A DNA stretch of 64,000 nucleotides from Pseudorhodoferax sp. Leaf265 (GCF_001422365.1 NZ_LMMT01000034.1:2678-66677); one strand, 5' to 3'; counted from the first letter of the stretch, positions 25,193-34,243 are shown. Notes: generated from the sequence alone by a model not told the origin. Made by a program: numbers and translations.

Positions 25193-26625
25193 GCGGGCCG
25201 GCGACCCCCATGCTGTGCACCCCGGCCATGACCATCGGCGGCCGGGCCGTGCCGGGCGCGCGCAGCTTCGATGTCCTCGACCCTGCGACCGGCCAGGTGG
25301 TCGGGCAGGCGCCCGACGCCAGCGACGAACAGCTGGACGCCGCCGTCCAGGCGGCGCGCGCCGCGTTGCCCGACTGGGCTGCGCGGCCCTGGCGGGAGCG
25401 CCAGGGCCTGCTGGTCGAGGTGGCCAAGGTCTACATGGCCCACCAGGAAGAACTGGCGCAGCTGTTGACGCGGGAGCAGGGCAAGCCCCTGGTGCGCTCG
25501 CGCTCGGAGATCGCGGGCGCCGCGCACTGGCATGCGGAGTTCGCGAAGATGGAACTGGCAGACCTGGTGCTGCAGGACACGCCGCAGGCCTATGTGGCGG
25601 TGCGGCGGATGCCGGTGGGCGTGGTCGGCGCCATGGTGCCCTGGAACTATCCGGTGGTGCTGGCCGCCTGGAAGACGGCGCCCGCGCTACTGGCCGGCAA
25701 CACCATGGTGCTCAAACCCTCGCCGTTCACGCCGCTGGGCACGCTGCGCCTGGGCGAACTGCTGCGTGACGTGCTGCCGCCCGGTGTGCTCAACACCGTG
25801 AGCGGCGGCGACGCCCTGGGCCCGCGCATGACGGCGCATGCCGGCTTCGACAAGCTGTCGTTCACCGGCTCGTCCGCCACCGGCCGCGCCGTCATGCGCG
25901 GGGCCTCCGGCACGCTCAAGCGGCTGACGCTGGAGCTGGGCGGCAACGATGCCGCGATCGTCATGCCCGACGTCGACATCGACGCGGTGGCGAAGGAGCT
26001 GTTCTGGGGCGCCCTGGTCAACAGCGGGCAGATCTGCATCGCCGCCAAGCGCCTCTACATCCACGAGTCCATCTACGAGCGCATGGCGCAGGCCCTGGTG
26101 GCGCTGGCGGCATCGACCCGCATGGGCCCCGGCACCTGCGATGGCGTGGAGCTCGGCCCCGTGCAGAACCGCCGGCAGTTCGACCGCCTGCGCGAGCTGC
26201 TGGCCGACTGCCGGCAACGCGGACTGCGGCTGCTCTGCGGTGGCGAGCCCGCCCCCGGTCCGGGGCTGTTCTTTCCGGTCACGCTGGTCGACAACCCGCC
26301 CGACGATGCCCGGATCGTGCAGGAGGAGCCATTCGGCCCCATCGTGCCGCTGCTGAAGTTCCGCGACGTCGACGAGGTGGTGGCCCGTGCCAACGCCTGC
26401 GCGTACGGCCTGGCCGGTTCGGTGTGGTGCCGGGACGAGGATCAGGCGCTGGCCATCGCGCGGCGCCTGGAGACGGGCACGGTCTGGATCAACGAGATCC
26501 AGACCGCCTCGCCGCACAAGCCCATGGCCGGCCGCAAGCAGTCCGGCCTGGGCGTGGAGAACGGCCAGGAGGGCCTGATGGGCTACACGCAGCCGCAGAC
26601 CATCTCGCTCAAGCGCGCCGCATAG
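25189..26625 (+). CDS. NAD(P)-dependent aldehyde dehydrogenase
   Basis: This 478-residue enzyme has a complete ALDH superfamily layout: VPWNYPV cofactor pocket, KPSPFTPLG, FTGSSATGR glycine motif, the general-base Glu in LTLELGGNDA, the nucleophile Cys283 in SGQICIA, and EEPFGPIVPL. It oxidises an aldehyde to an acid. It overlaps the P450 gene by four bases and is followed after 28 bases by an SDR that could perform the alcohol step. The three together give an alcohol-to-acid route after P450 hydroxylation. Confidence 0.93.
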   Translation: MSGPATPMLCTPAMTIGGRAVPGARSFDVLDPATGQVVGQAPDASDEQLDAAVQAARAALPDWAARPWRERQGLLVEVAKVYMAHQEELAQLLTREQGKPLVRSRSEIAGAAHWHAEFAKMELADLVLQDTPQAYVAVRRMPVGVVGAMVPWNYPVVLAAWKTAPALLAGNTMVLKPSPFTPLGTLRLGELLRDVLPPGVLNTVSGGDALGPRMTAHAGFDKLSFTGSSATGRAVMRGASGTLKRLTLELGGNDAAIVMPDVDIDAVAKELFWGALVNSGQICIAAKRLYIHESIYERMAQALVALAASTRMGPGTCDGVELGPVQNRRQFDRLRELLADCRQRGLRLLCGGEPAPGPGLFFPVTLVDNPPDDARIVQEEPFGPIVPLLKFRDVDEVVARANACAYGLAGSVWCRDEDQALAIARRLETGTVWINEIQTASPHKPMAGRKQSGLGVENGQEGLMGYTQPQTISLKRAA

Positions 26626-26653
26626 ACGCCACCCTCACCAACGAAAGCACACC

Positions 26654-27448
26654 ATGCAACTGAAAGACAAAGTCATCCTCGTCACCGGCGCGGCCAGCGG
26701 CATCGGCCGCCAGGCCTGCCTGACCCTGGCCAAAGGCGGCGCACGCGTCTTCGCGACCGACCTGAATGGCGCCGGCGCCGCCGAGACGGTCGGGCGCATC
26801 GAGGCCGAAGGCGGCCAGGCCGCCAGCGTTGCACACGATGTGACCGACCCGCAGGATTGGCAGCGTGTGGTCGGCGACATCGACCGCTTGGCAGGCCGGC
26901 TCGACGGATTGGTCAACTGTGCCGGCCTCATGGTCGTGCGGCCGTTCCAGGACACCGACTTCGCGCTCTACCGCCGCCAGCAGACCGTGAACGTCGACAG
27001 CGTCTGGCTGGGCTGCCAGGCCGCGCGCGCCTTGATGGCGAAGACCGCGGCGCTGGGCAAGGCCTGTTCGATCGTCAACCTCTCGTCGATCCTCGGACAG
27101 AAAGGTGGCAGCATGCATGCGGCCTACTGCACGTCCAAAGGCGCGGTGCGGCTGATGAGCAAGGCGCTCGCGGTGGAACTGGGCCGCTGGCAGATCCGCG
27201 TGAACTCGGTGCATCCCGGCCTGGTGGAGACACCGCTGGGGATCGGCTCGATGCAGGACATGATCAGCCACGGTGTGCCCATTCCCTCCGTCGAGGCCGC
27301 GGTTGGCATGGTGGCGCAGCGCACACCCCTGGGCCGCATGGCGCAGCCGCAGGACGTGGCGAACGTCATCGCCTTCCTGTGTGCGGACGAGTCGGCCTAC
27401 GTCACGGGCAGCGAGCTGACCGTGGACGGCGGCTACAGCATCAACTGA
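26654..27448 (+). CDS. Short-chain dehydrogenase/reductase (SDR)
   Basis: This 264-residue classical SDR has TGAASGIG at residues 11-18, NCAG near residue 95, a catalytic Tyr158 and Lys162 in YCTSK, and C-terminal TGSELTVDGGYSIN as in 3-alpha/20-beta-hydroxysteroid-type and FabG-like enzymes. It is the last gene of the P450-ALDH operon and probably oxidises the hydroxylated product. Its 3' end overlaps the convergent AraC gene by eight bases. Confidence 0.9.
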   Translation: MQLKDKVILVTGAASGIGRQACLTLAKGGARVFATDLNGAGAAETVGRIEAEGGQAASVAHDVTDPQDWQRVVGDIDRLAGRLDGLVNCAGLMVVRPFQDTDFALYRRQQTVNVDSVWLGCQAARALMAKTAALGKACSIVNLSSILGQKGGSMHAAYCTSKGAVRLMSKALAVELGRWQIRVNSVHPGLVETPLGIGSMQDMISHGVPIPSVEAAVGMVAQRTPLGRMAQPQDVANVIAFLCADESAYVTGSELTVDGGYSIN

Positions 27449-28484
27449 GCGGTGCCGCTGGCGCCGCGCCGCGTTGGCGCCGGTAGTCCAGCGCGGTCAT
27501 GCCGGTGGCGCGCTTGAAGGCCCGGTAGAAGGCGCTGGGGTCCGAGAACCCCAGCCGGTAGCCGACCTCGGCCACGCTCAGCTCCGATTGTCCGAGCAAC
27601 CGCATGGCGGCATCGCGGCGCAGCGTGTCGATGATGGTGCGGTAGCTCTGGCTTTCCTCGTGCAGCCGGCGGCGCATGATCTTGGCGGTCAGCCCCATGG
27701 TGCCGGCCAGGGTCGGCAGGGCGGGCAGCTGCGCGATGTCCCAGCGCTTGAGGCAGCGCCGCACCTGCAGGGCCAGCGGCACGTCCTCGCGGTAGGGCGC
27801 GAGGCGGCGCAGCGGCCAGTGCAGGATGAAGGTCCGGAGACCGCGCATGTCGGGCACCACGCGGGCGTCCAGCCAGCGGGCCTCGAACACGATGCGGCTC
27901 GGCCTGCCACGGCGCAGCGGCGCTTCGAACAGGCTGTCGGCCGGCGCCGCATCGGAGTAAGAGGCCGGCAGCGCCACCTCGCGCAGCACGATGGACTGCT
28001 GCACCATCCACGACATCAGGCCGATCGCGGCGTACAGCAGCACCAGATGTCCGGTGGCGCGGTAGGTGTCGGGCAGCGTCAGGTCGACGATCTCCAGCGA
28101 CGCGGTGTTGCCCTCCACGCGCAGCCGGGGCACGAAGTCCTCCAGCAGCAGCCGGTACAGGCTGCAGCCCAGCCGCAGCGCCTCGCCCAGGGTGGCGCAG
28201 CGCAACATCTGCTGGGCCACGAGCAGGAAGGTGCCCGGGCGCACCGGCCGCGTGCCCAGCGCCATCATCTCGTCGCGCAAGGCGTGCTGCATGCCGCGCA
28301 GCGCGCTCGCGAACTGGACCAGGGTCACCACATGGGACGGGTCCGCCAGCTGGGCGGGTGTCAGATGGCAGCGGCGCAGCAATTCCTCCGTGTCCAACCC
28401 CCTGGCGCGTGCGGGCTCGAGCAGCAGCCGCAGGTAGCGCAGCGCCAGGCCGTCGCCAATGGGTACTGCGCAAGGCTCCGGCAT
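27441..28484 (-). CDS. AraC-family regulator with OruR/ArgR-type N-terminal domain
   Basis: This 347-residue regulator has an N-terminal arabinose-binding-like domain of the OruR group (LRDEMMALGTRPVRPGTF is the signature). The C-terminal AraC DNA-binding domain has two helix-turn-helices: LAGTMGLTAKIMRRRL and VAEVGYRLGFSDPSAFYRAFKR. It lies 13 bases after the two-domain acyl-CoA dehydrogenase on the same strand and may be cotranscribed with it. It may regulate the P450 operon or the acyl-CoA genes. A paralogue stands at 42643. Confidence 0.88.
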   Translation of the reverse strand: MPEPCAVPIGDGLALRYLRLLLEPARARGLDTEELLRRCHLTPAQLADPSHVVTLVQFASALRGMQHALRDEMMALGTRPVRPGTFLLVAQQMLRCATLGEALRLGCSLYRLLLEDFVPRLRVEGNTASLEIVDLTLPDTYRATGHLVLLYAAIGLMSWMVQQSIVLREVALPASYSDAAPADSLFEAPLRRGRPSRIVFEARWLDARVVPDMRGLRTFILHWPLRRLAPYREDVPLALQVRRCLKRWDIAQLPALPTLAGTMGLTAKIMRRRLHEESQSYRTIIDTLRRDAAMRLLGQSELSVAEVGYRLGFSDPSAFYRAFKRATGMTALDYRRQRGAAPAAPLS

Positions 28485-28497
28485 CGGTGTATCGGTT

Positions 28498-30732
28498 TCA
28501 CCGCGGCAGGCCCAGCCCGCGCTGGGCGATCAGGCTGCGCTGGATCTCGTTGGTGCCGATGCTGATGGCCCACATCAGCGCATGCCGCAGGTTCTGCTCG
28601 ATCCGGCCGCGCAGGATGGCGCCCGGGCTGCCTTCGCCCAGGGTCGCCACCATGCCCAGGATGTCGAGCGCGGCCTCGCCGAAACGCTCCATGAGTTCGC
28701 CCGAATACACCTTGCTGACGGCGGCGTCCTGCAACGGGGTTTCGCCGCCGTCGACCTGGGACGCGCAGTGCATCATCATCTGGCGGCCGGCCTCGATCTG
28801 CGCGGCCAGGTCGCCGATGCGGTCGCGCACCAGCGCGTCGTCGCGCAAGGGGCGCCCGTGGGCCTCGGCCGTGCGCACGTGGGCGCAGAGCAGCTCGAAG
28901 GCGCGCGCGACCTTCATCACGATGCCGCCGCCGATCAGGCCGCGCTCGGTGGCCAGTGCGCCGGTCAAGGCCTTCCATCCCCCGTTGACCTCGCCCACGA
29001 TGGCATCGGCCGGCAGGCGCACGTTGTCGTAGAACACGTTGGCGAAGCTGCCGCCGTACATCGTGGTGGAGGTCTTGATGGTGATGCCCGGCGTGTCCAT
29101 CGGCACGATGAACAGGCTCAGGCCCGCGTGGCGAGGCTTGGCGTCGGGGTCGGTGCGGGCGGCCAGCAGCATGTAGTCGCCCCAATAGGTCGTGGTCCAG
29201 ATCTTCTGACCATTGATCAGCCAGCCATCGCCCTTCTCGTCGTGCACGCGCTCGGCGCGGGTGCGCATCGATGCGAGGTCGGATCCGGCGTCGGGCTCGC
29301 TGTAACCCATGCCGTAGATGGCCTCGCCGCGCAGGATCTCCGGCAGCAGCCGCTCCTGTTGCTCCGGCGTGCCATAGACCTGCAGGATGGCGGCCTGCAC
29401 CGGCGCACCGACACGCGGGGCATCGACGCGCTCGATCTCTTCCACGAAGGCGATCTGCTCCAGCGCGCTGCGCTCCTGGCCGCCGAAGCGGCGTGGCCAG
29501 GACAGCCCCACCCATCCGGTCCGTCCCAGGGCATGGGCGAACTCCTTGTTGTATTCGCGCTTCTTGAACGACAGCTTCTCGTGGGCTTCGCGCTGTTGTC
29601 CCGCCCAGTTCTCGGCCAGCCACGCCCGCACTTCCTGCCGGAAGGCGTTGCCGGCCACACCCAGGTCGTACTCCGGCAAGGTGCCGCCGTCGCCATCCAG
29701 GAAGAAGGCCGCCAGTTCCTCCCGTGCGCGCCGGCCGCCGCCGTGGCGCAGCACGTCCAGGTGCACCTGCTTGAAATGCCGCGGGGCTTCGTGCTCCTCG
29801 CTGTAGCCGATGGCGCCGAACGTGTGCTGGATCTCCAGCATCGCCAGGCGCAGGTTGCTGCCGGCCAGGGACCATGCGGCCGCGCTGAACCAGTGCCACT
29901 GCGCCGTGCCCAGGTCGTATTGCAGCGCGGCGTTGGCGTTGCACAACTGCAGCCCTTGCAGCGCGATGTGCACATTGGCCAGCTTGTGCTGGATCGCCTG
30001 GAAGCTGCCGATGGCCTGGCCGAACTGCCGACGGATCTTGGCGTAGTCCACGACCAGCTCGAATGCGCGCTGGGCGGCGCCCCAGGCGCGCCCGGACAGG
30101 CCGAGCCGGGACCAGGCGGCCAGGTCGCGTGGCGCGCCGGCAGGCAGCGGCCGGTGCACGCCCGCCACGCCGTCGAGCCGCAACCGGTACAGGCCCTGCG
30201 TTCCCATCGCAGGCGTGGCGTCCAGGTGCACACCCTCGGCATTGGCCTGCACGAAGACCACGGCCGGGCCGGGCACCAGCAGGGCGAAATGCGTGGCCGC
30301 ATGGGCCGCTTCGACATACGCGATCTCGCCGCTGATCCGATTGTCGGCCCAGGTGAGCGCAGGTGCAGCATCGGCGCCGTCCATCGCCAGGACCACGCAG
30401 GCGTCGCCGCCGCGCATGGCGGCCAGCGGTGTGTCGCGCTCGTCCAGGCGCAGCAGGTTCAGCAACGCGGCCGACAGGACCGGGGCAGGGGAGGCCGCAC
30501 GGCCCAGCTCTTCGATGACCAGAACGATCTCGCGCATGCCGCCTTCCGCGGGGTCCGTGCCGAGGGCCGCGACCCCCTGTTCGGCCAGCAGCTTCCACTG
30601 CGCGCGGACGGCCGTGCCGCTGCGCGACAGCTCGACGGCCTGGTCGACCGGCCAATGGCGCTCCAGGAGCCGGCGTACGGCGTCGCGCAGGAGGCCGCGT
30701 TCTTCGTCGGAGGGGAATGTGCGTTCGTTCAT
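28498..30732 (-). CDS. Two-domain (tandem) acyl-CoA dehydrogenase
   Basis: This 744-residue flavoprotein is about twice the normal length. The N-terminal half (1-355) ends with RRQFGQAIGSFQAIQHKL, and a second complete acyl-CoA dehydrogenase unit runs from about 370 (FRQEVRAWLAENW) with GYSEPDAGSDLAS and the FAD-contact region to the end. The arrangement is like FadE34 of mycobacterial steroid degradation. In the C-terminal unit the usual catalytic [YF]-E-G motif reads S-I-G-T-N, so the base may lie elsewhere. The start at 30732 excludes 16 upstream codons that contain the operator. It probably desaturates a bulky or branched acyl-CoA. Confidence 0.88.
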   Translation of the reverse strand: MNERTFPSDEERGLLRDAVRRLLERHWPVDQAVELSRSGTAVRAQWKLLAEQGVAALGTDPAEGGMREIVLVIEELGRAASPAPVLSAALLNLLRLDERDTPLAAMRGGDACVVLAMDGADAAPALTWADNRISGEIAYVEAAHAATHFALLVPGPAVVFVQANAEGVHLDATPAMGTQGLYRLRLDGVAGVHRPLPAGAPRDLAAWSRLGLSGRAWGAAQRAFELVVDYAKIRRQFGQAIGSFQAIQHKLANVHIALQGLQLCNANAALQYDLGTAQWHWFSAAAWSLAGSNLRLAMLEIQHTFGAIGYSEEHEAPRHFKQVHLDVLRHGGGRRAREELAAFFLDGDGGTLPEYDLGVAGNAFRQEVRAWLAENWAGQQREAHEKLSFKKREYNKEFAHALGRTGWVGLSWPRRFGGQERSALEQIAFVEEIERVDAPRVGAPVQAAILQVYGTPEQQERLLPEILRGEAIYGMGYSEPDAGSDLASMRTRAERVHDEKGDGWLINGQKIWTTTYWGDYMLLAARTDPDAKPRHAGLSLFIVPMDTPGITIKTSTTMYGGSFANVFYDNVRLPADAIVGEVNGGWKALTGALATERGLIGGGIVMKVARAFELLCAHVRTAEAHGRPLRDDALVRDRIGDLAAQIEAGRQMMMHCASQVDGGETPLQDAAVSKVYSGELMERFGEAALDILGMVATLGEGSPGAILRGRIEQNLRHALMWAISIGTNEIQRSLIAQRGLGLPR

Positions 30733-30750
30733 GTTGCCCAGATTTTTGTC

Positions 30751-30768
30751 AATGGTTGCACCATTATG
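30751..30768. promoter_or_regulatory. GntR-type operator A with overlapping -10 of the acyl-CoA dehydrogenase gene
   Basis: AATGGT-TGC-ACCATT (30751-30765) is a perfect 6-3-6 palindrome, 18 bases upstream of the minus-strand acyl-CoA dehydrogenase start and 145 bases upstream of the GntR gene. On the minus strand CATAAT (30763-30768), a good -10, overlaps its edge. Binding there would repress the dehydrogenase gene and could also affect gntR. Confidence 0.8.
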
Positions 30769-30909
30769 GCGGCAATGCACGGGATTGGGAACAGTGGCGG
30801 GCCAGACCTCGTCTTATCATGCGGACCCAAGCACCCAGCGGTCGGCGCCATTCGATCGTTCCTGCGCCATGTCATTTCCATCTTCTCGCGCCCAAGAGGG
30901 AGTAGTTCA

Positions 30910-31761
30910 GTGCCCCGTTCCAGAATCGACAGTGCCGCGGCCGACGCCGCACCGAAGGCCGAGCCGTCCGCATCGTTCAGCGCCATCAAGTCGGCGCGCG
31001 CATTCGAGGAAATTGCCACCCAGATCCGCGACGAGCTGATCGCGGGGCGGCTCAAGGTCGGCAGCCGTCTGCCGGCCGAGCGCGCCCTGTCGGAACAGTT
31101 CGGGGTGTCGCGCAACACCTTGCGCGAAGCACTGCGCTCGCTCGAGCATGCGGGGCTGATCCGCCTGCAGAAGGGCGCCAGCGGCGGCGCGTTCATCAGC
31201 GAACGCAGCGGACAAGCCATCGTGACCGGCCTGCTGGACATGTACCACGTCGGCGCCATCCAGCCGGCCCAGTTGACGGAGGCGCGCATCTGGCTCGAAT
31301 CGGTGATCGTGCGCGAAGCCTGCGTGCGCGCCACGCCGGAAGACCTGGCCCTGCTGCACCACAACATCGAAGAGGCCGCCCAGGCCAATGCGGAAGGCAA
31401 CTTTCCGCTGCGGGCGCAGAAGCACCTGGAGTTCCACCGCATCCTGGCGCGCATGACCGGCAATCCGATCATGGTGATCATGATGAACGGCATGCTCGAC
31501 GTGCTGCAGCACTTCATCAACTCCATCGGCGACTACAGCAACGTCTTCGTGCTGCCGTCGCGGCGCCGGTTCATGAAGCACATGGAAGAGGGCAACGTGG
31601 CCGCCGCGGTGGAGGAGATGGAGACCAGCCTGAAGCGCCTGCAGCGCAGCTACCTGTCGCGTGTGGAGGTCAAGGCCGATGCCACAGCGGCCGCGCCGAC
31701 GCCGGCACCGGTGGGCAGGAGCACCAGGCCGGCCCGCAAGACGCGGGCCGAGCCCGACTGA
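30910..31761 (+). CDS. GntR-family regulator, FadR subfamily
   Basis: This 283-residue regulator has an N-terminal winged helix (residues about 30-95) with the signature GSRLPAERALSEQFGVSRNT followed by LREALRSLEHAGL. A C-terminal FCD helical domain holds metal-ligand-type residues (EARIWLE, HLEFHRILA). I set the start at GTG 30910 with GGGAG nine bases upstream. FadR-type proteins usually bind TGGTNNNACCA-like palindromes and respond to an acyl-CoA or organic acid. Operator A lies just upstream and six similar sites lie across 31.8-56.7 kb, so this is the best candidate for the master repressor. A rho-independent terminator follows. Confidence 0.88.
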   Translation: MPRSRIDSAAADAAPKAEPSASFSAIKSARAFEEIATQIRDELIAGRLKVGSRLPAERALSEQFGVSRNTLREALRSLEHAGLIRLQKGASGGAFISERSGQAIVTGLLDMYHVGAIQPAQLTEARIWLESVIVREACVRATPEDLALLHHNIEEAAQANAEGNFPLRAQKHLEFHRILARMTGNPIMVIMMNGMLDVLQHFINSIGDYSNVFVLPSRRRFMKHMEEGNVAAAVEEMETSLKRLQRSYLSRVEVKADATAAAPTPAPVGRSTRPARKTRAEPD

Positions 31762-31788
31762 ACCGACGCGCCTCCCCAGCGTTGTCCG

Positions 31789-31816
31789 GCCAGCCGCTTG
31801 CGGCTGGCTTTTTTTT
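31789..31816 (+). terminator. Rho-independent terminator after gntR
   Basis: A nine-base stem, GCCAGCCGC (31789-31797) with GCGGCTGGC (31800-31808), is followed by eight T residues (31809-31816), 28 bases after the GntR stop. It insulates gntR from the next operon. Confidence 0.92.
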
Positions 31817-31831
31817 GCGCGCGGTCACGCG

Positions 31832-31881
31832 TTGACAGAAGTCGCCCAGGACGCATAACATGAGTCAATGGTTGGACCATA
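31832..31881 (+). promoter_or_regulatory. Promoter with GntR-type operator B for the CoA-transferase operon
   Basis: TTGACA (31832-31837) is a consensus -35. CATAAC (31854-31859) is a possible -10 with 16-base spacing. The palindrome AATGGT-TGG-ACCATA (31867-31881) begins right after it, where transcription should start. This is a textbook position for repression. The first gene begins at 31977. Confidence 0.75.
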
Positions 31882-31976
31882 AAGCCTGACTGCCTCGTGG
31901 CGCGGCCCGCCATCCGCCGAGGGCAAAGCGCCAGTTCTGCCAGCGATCCCCCATTGATACCGACGAGAGACAAGCC

Positions 31977-33185
31977 ATGCCCCAGACCCCCCCCGACCGG
32001 CCCGGCATCCTCGATGGCGTGCGCGTCATCGATTTCACCGCCATGATGTCCGGCCCCTACGCCACGCGGCTGCTGGCCGACTTGGGTGCCGAGGTCATCA
32101 AGATCGAGCCACCCGAGGGCGACCACATCCGCAGCCGCCCGCCGCGGCGCGAGGGCCACAGCACCTATTTCGCGCAGCTCAACTGCGGCAAGAAGAGTCT
32201 CGCGCTGGACCTCAAGAAGAAGTCCGCCATTGCGCTGGTCAAGCAGCTGGTCGCCACCGCCGACGTGCTGGTCGAGAACTACCGTCCCGGCGTGATGCAG
32301 CGCCTGGGCCTGGACTACGCCACGCTGTCCGCGCTGAACCCCAGGCTCGTGTACTGCTCGATCTCGGGCTTCGGCCAGACCGGCGAGTGGGCCGGGCGCA
32401 GTGCCTACGCGCCGGTGCTGCACGCGGCTTGCGGCTTCGACCTGGCCAACCTGGCCTACCAGGACGGCATCGAGCGGCCCTTGAAGAACGGCATCTTCAT
32501 CGCCGACGTGCTGGGCGGCTCGCTGGCCTTCGGCGCGATCCAGGCGGCGCTGCTGCGCGCGGCGCGCACCGGGCAGGGCGACCAGGTGGATCTCTCGCTG
32601 ATGGACGCCATGGTCGGCATGCTGGTCTACGAATGCCAGGAGGCGCAGTTCCCCGCCGAGCGCCGCCGCCCGCTGTACCAGCCCACCAAGGCGAGCGACG
32701 GCTTCCTGCTGATCGCGCCTGTGAGCCAGAACAACTTCGAGGCCATGGCCCGCGCGGCCGGCCACCCGGAATGGATCGCCGACCCGCGTTTTGCCACCAT
32801 CCAGGCGCGCGAACACCACTGGGGTGAACTCATGGCGCTGCTGGACGACTGGGCCGCCAGCCGCACCGCCGCGCAATGCGAGGACGCGATGAACGCGGGC
32901 GGCGTGCCCAGTTCGCGCTACTTCAACATCCGCGAGGCCATGCAGTTGCCGCCCGTCGCCGGGCGCGGCGCGCTGCAGACGATCCACGACGGAGCCGGTG
33001 CGTTCCAGGTTCCCAATCCTGCCTTCCGCTTCCACCACACGGCTGCGCACGCGCGCGACAGCGTGCCCGAGCTCGGCGCGGACGGCCCGGCGCTGTTGCA
33101 GTCCCTGGGGCTGAGCGAAGCCGAGATCGAAGCCATGTGCGCCGAGGGTGCCGTGCATTGGCGCGCACCGGCCGAGCAGGCCTGA
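31977..33185 (+). CDS. Class III CoA-transferase (CaiB/BaiF family)
   Basis: This 402-residue family III CoA-transferase starts with LDGVRVIDFTAMMSGPY and LADLGAEVIKIEPPEGD, the CoA-contact region. The catalytic Asp expected near residue 169 of formyl-CoA transferase is Asp177 in FIADVLGG. The C-terminus closes with QSLGLSEAEIEAM. It would activate the substrate acid by moving CoA from a donor thioester. It is the first gene after operator B and is followed after 30 bases by a Bug gene, which fits uptake plus activation. Confidence 0.9.
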   Translation: MPQTPPDRPGILDGVRVIDFTAMMSGPYATRLLADLGAEVIKIEPPEGDHIRSRPPRREGHSTYFAQLNCGKKSLALDLKKKSAIALVKQLVATADVLVENYRPGVMQRLGLDYATLSALNPRLVYCSISGFGQTGEWAGRSAYAPVLHAACGFDLANLAYQDGIERPLKNGIFIADVLGGSLAFGAIQAALLRAARTGQGDQVDLSLMDAMVGMLVYECQEAQFPAERRRPLYQPTKASDGFLLIAPVSQNNFEAMARAAGHPEWIADPRFATIQAREHHWGELMALLDDWAASRTAAQCEDAMNAGGVPSSRYFNIREAMQLPPVAGRGALQTIHDGAGAFQVPNPAFRFHHTAAHARDSVPELGADGPALLQSLGLSEAEIEAMCAEGAVHWRAPAEQA

Positions 33186-33215
33186 CCCCCACCCGGCGAC
33201 AACGAGGAGACCGAC

Positions 33216-34196
33216 ATGCATTCCCATCCGCTGCGGCGCCGCGGCGCCCTGGCCCTGCTCGCGGCCACCGCCGCGTTGCCCGCCTGGGTGGCGGCGCAGA
33301 ATTTCCCCAGCCGCCCCATCACCATCGTTGTGCCTTATCCGCCGGGCGGCACCACCGACGTGCTGGCGCGCGCGCTGCAGGACCCGCTGCAAAAACTGCT
33401 GGGCCAGCCGGTGATCGTGGAGAACCGGCCGGGCGCCTCGGCCATGCTGGGCGCCAAGCTGGTGGCGCGCGCGCCCGCGGACGGCTACACGCTGCTGTTT
33501 CCGAACAACGGCCTGGTGATTTCTCCGCACATCACCAAGGATGCGGGCTATGCCCCGTTGACCGATTTCGCGCCGGTGTCGCTGGTGTCGCTGCAACCCA
33601 TGGTGCTCGTGGTCAACCCGTCGGTGCCGGCCAGGACCTTGCCGGAATTCATTGCCTACGCCCGGGCCAACCCCGGCAAGATCAACTACGCCAGCGCCGG
33701 CCCGGCCTCCTTCGGCCACCTGGCCACCGTGCAGTTCGCGCGGGCTGCGGGTCTGGCGCTGGAGCACATTCCCTACAAGGGCCAGGCGCCGACCACACAG
33801 GCGGTGTTGTCCGGCGAGGTGCAGATGCTGCTGTCGACCAGTTCGGCCCAGATGAACGCCTTCATCAAGGAAGGCCGGGTGCGGCTGCTGGGTGTCAGCT
33901 CGGCCCAGCCGTCGCCGCTGGTGCCCGGCGGCGTGCCGATCGCCCAGACCCTGCCGAACTTCCAGGCCGATGTGTGGTTCGGATTGTTCGCGCCGGCGGC
34001 GACGCCCAAGGACGTGGTCGCGCGCCTGAACGATGCCATCGGCAAGGCACTGCAGCAGCCCGAACTGCGGGCCCGCTTCGAAACCGCAGGCGGCCAGGCG
34101 GTGGGCAGCACGCCGGAGCAGATGAAGGCGCGCATCACCCAGGAGTCCGAGGGCTGGGCCACCGTCATCAAGGACGCCAACATCAAGGAAGAGTGA
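33216..34196 (+). CDS. Bug/TTT family periplasmic binding protein
   Basis: This 326-residue protein has a signal peptide ending AWVAAQ near residue 28 and mature N-terminus NFPSRPITIVVPYPPGGTTD. PADGYTLLFP and YANPGKINYA-like blocks (ARANPGKINYASAG) are diagnostic. AGGAGA precedes the start. It probably captures the acid that the upstream CoA-transferase activates. The C-terminus ITQESEGWATVIKDANIKEE is intact, in contrast to the broken copies in the left half. Confidence 0.9.
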   Translation: MHSHPLRRRGALALLAATAALPAWVAAQNFPSRPITIVVPYPPGGTTDVLARALQDPLQKLLGQPVIVENRPGASAMLGAKLVARAPADGYTLLFPNNGLVISPHITKDAGYAPLTDFAPVSLVSLQPMVLVVNPSVPARTLPEFIAYARANPGKINYASAGPASFGHLATVQFARAAGLALEHIPYKGQAPTTQAVLSGEVQMLLSTSSAQMNAFIKEGRVRLLGVSSAQPSPLVPGGVPIAQTLPNFQADVWFGLFAPAATPKDVVARLNDAIGKALQQPELRARFETAGGQAVGSTPEQMKARITQESEGWATVIKDANIKEE

Positions 34197-34204
34197 GACG
34201 ACGC

Positions 34205-34233
34205 GCGTCCGTGCCACAGGATGGCGCGGACGC
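34205..34233. terminator. Hairpin between convergent operons
   Basis: An 11-base stem with one G-T pair (34205-34215 with 34223-34233) and a seven-base loop lies between the Bug stop (34196) and the end of the enoyl-CoA hydratase gene (34244). There is no T-run, so it may act as a bidirectional roadblock rather than a strict intrinsic terminator. Confidence 0.5.
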
Positions 34234-34243
34234 AGGCCGCCGG

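Noticed and set aside
28459-30909. Long plus-strand open frame upstream of and in phase with the GntR gene
   Set aside because: It is antisense to the two-domain acyl-CoA dehydrogenase, has no family motifs, and reflects the high GC content. Only the part from 30910 is a gene.
31650-34217. 855-codon minus-strand open frame
   Set aside because: It is antisense to the clearly recognisable CoA-transferase and Bug genes.
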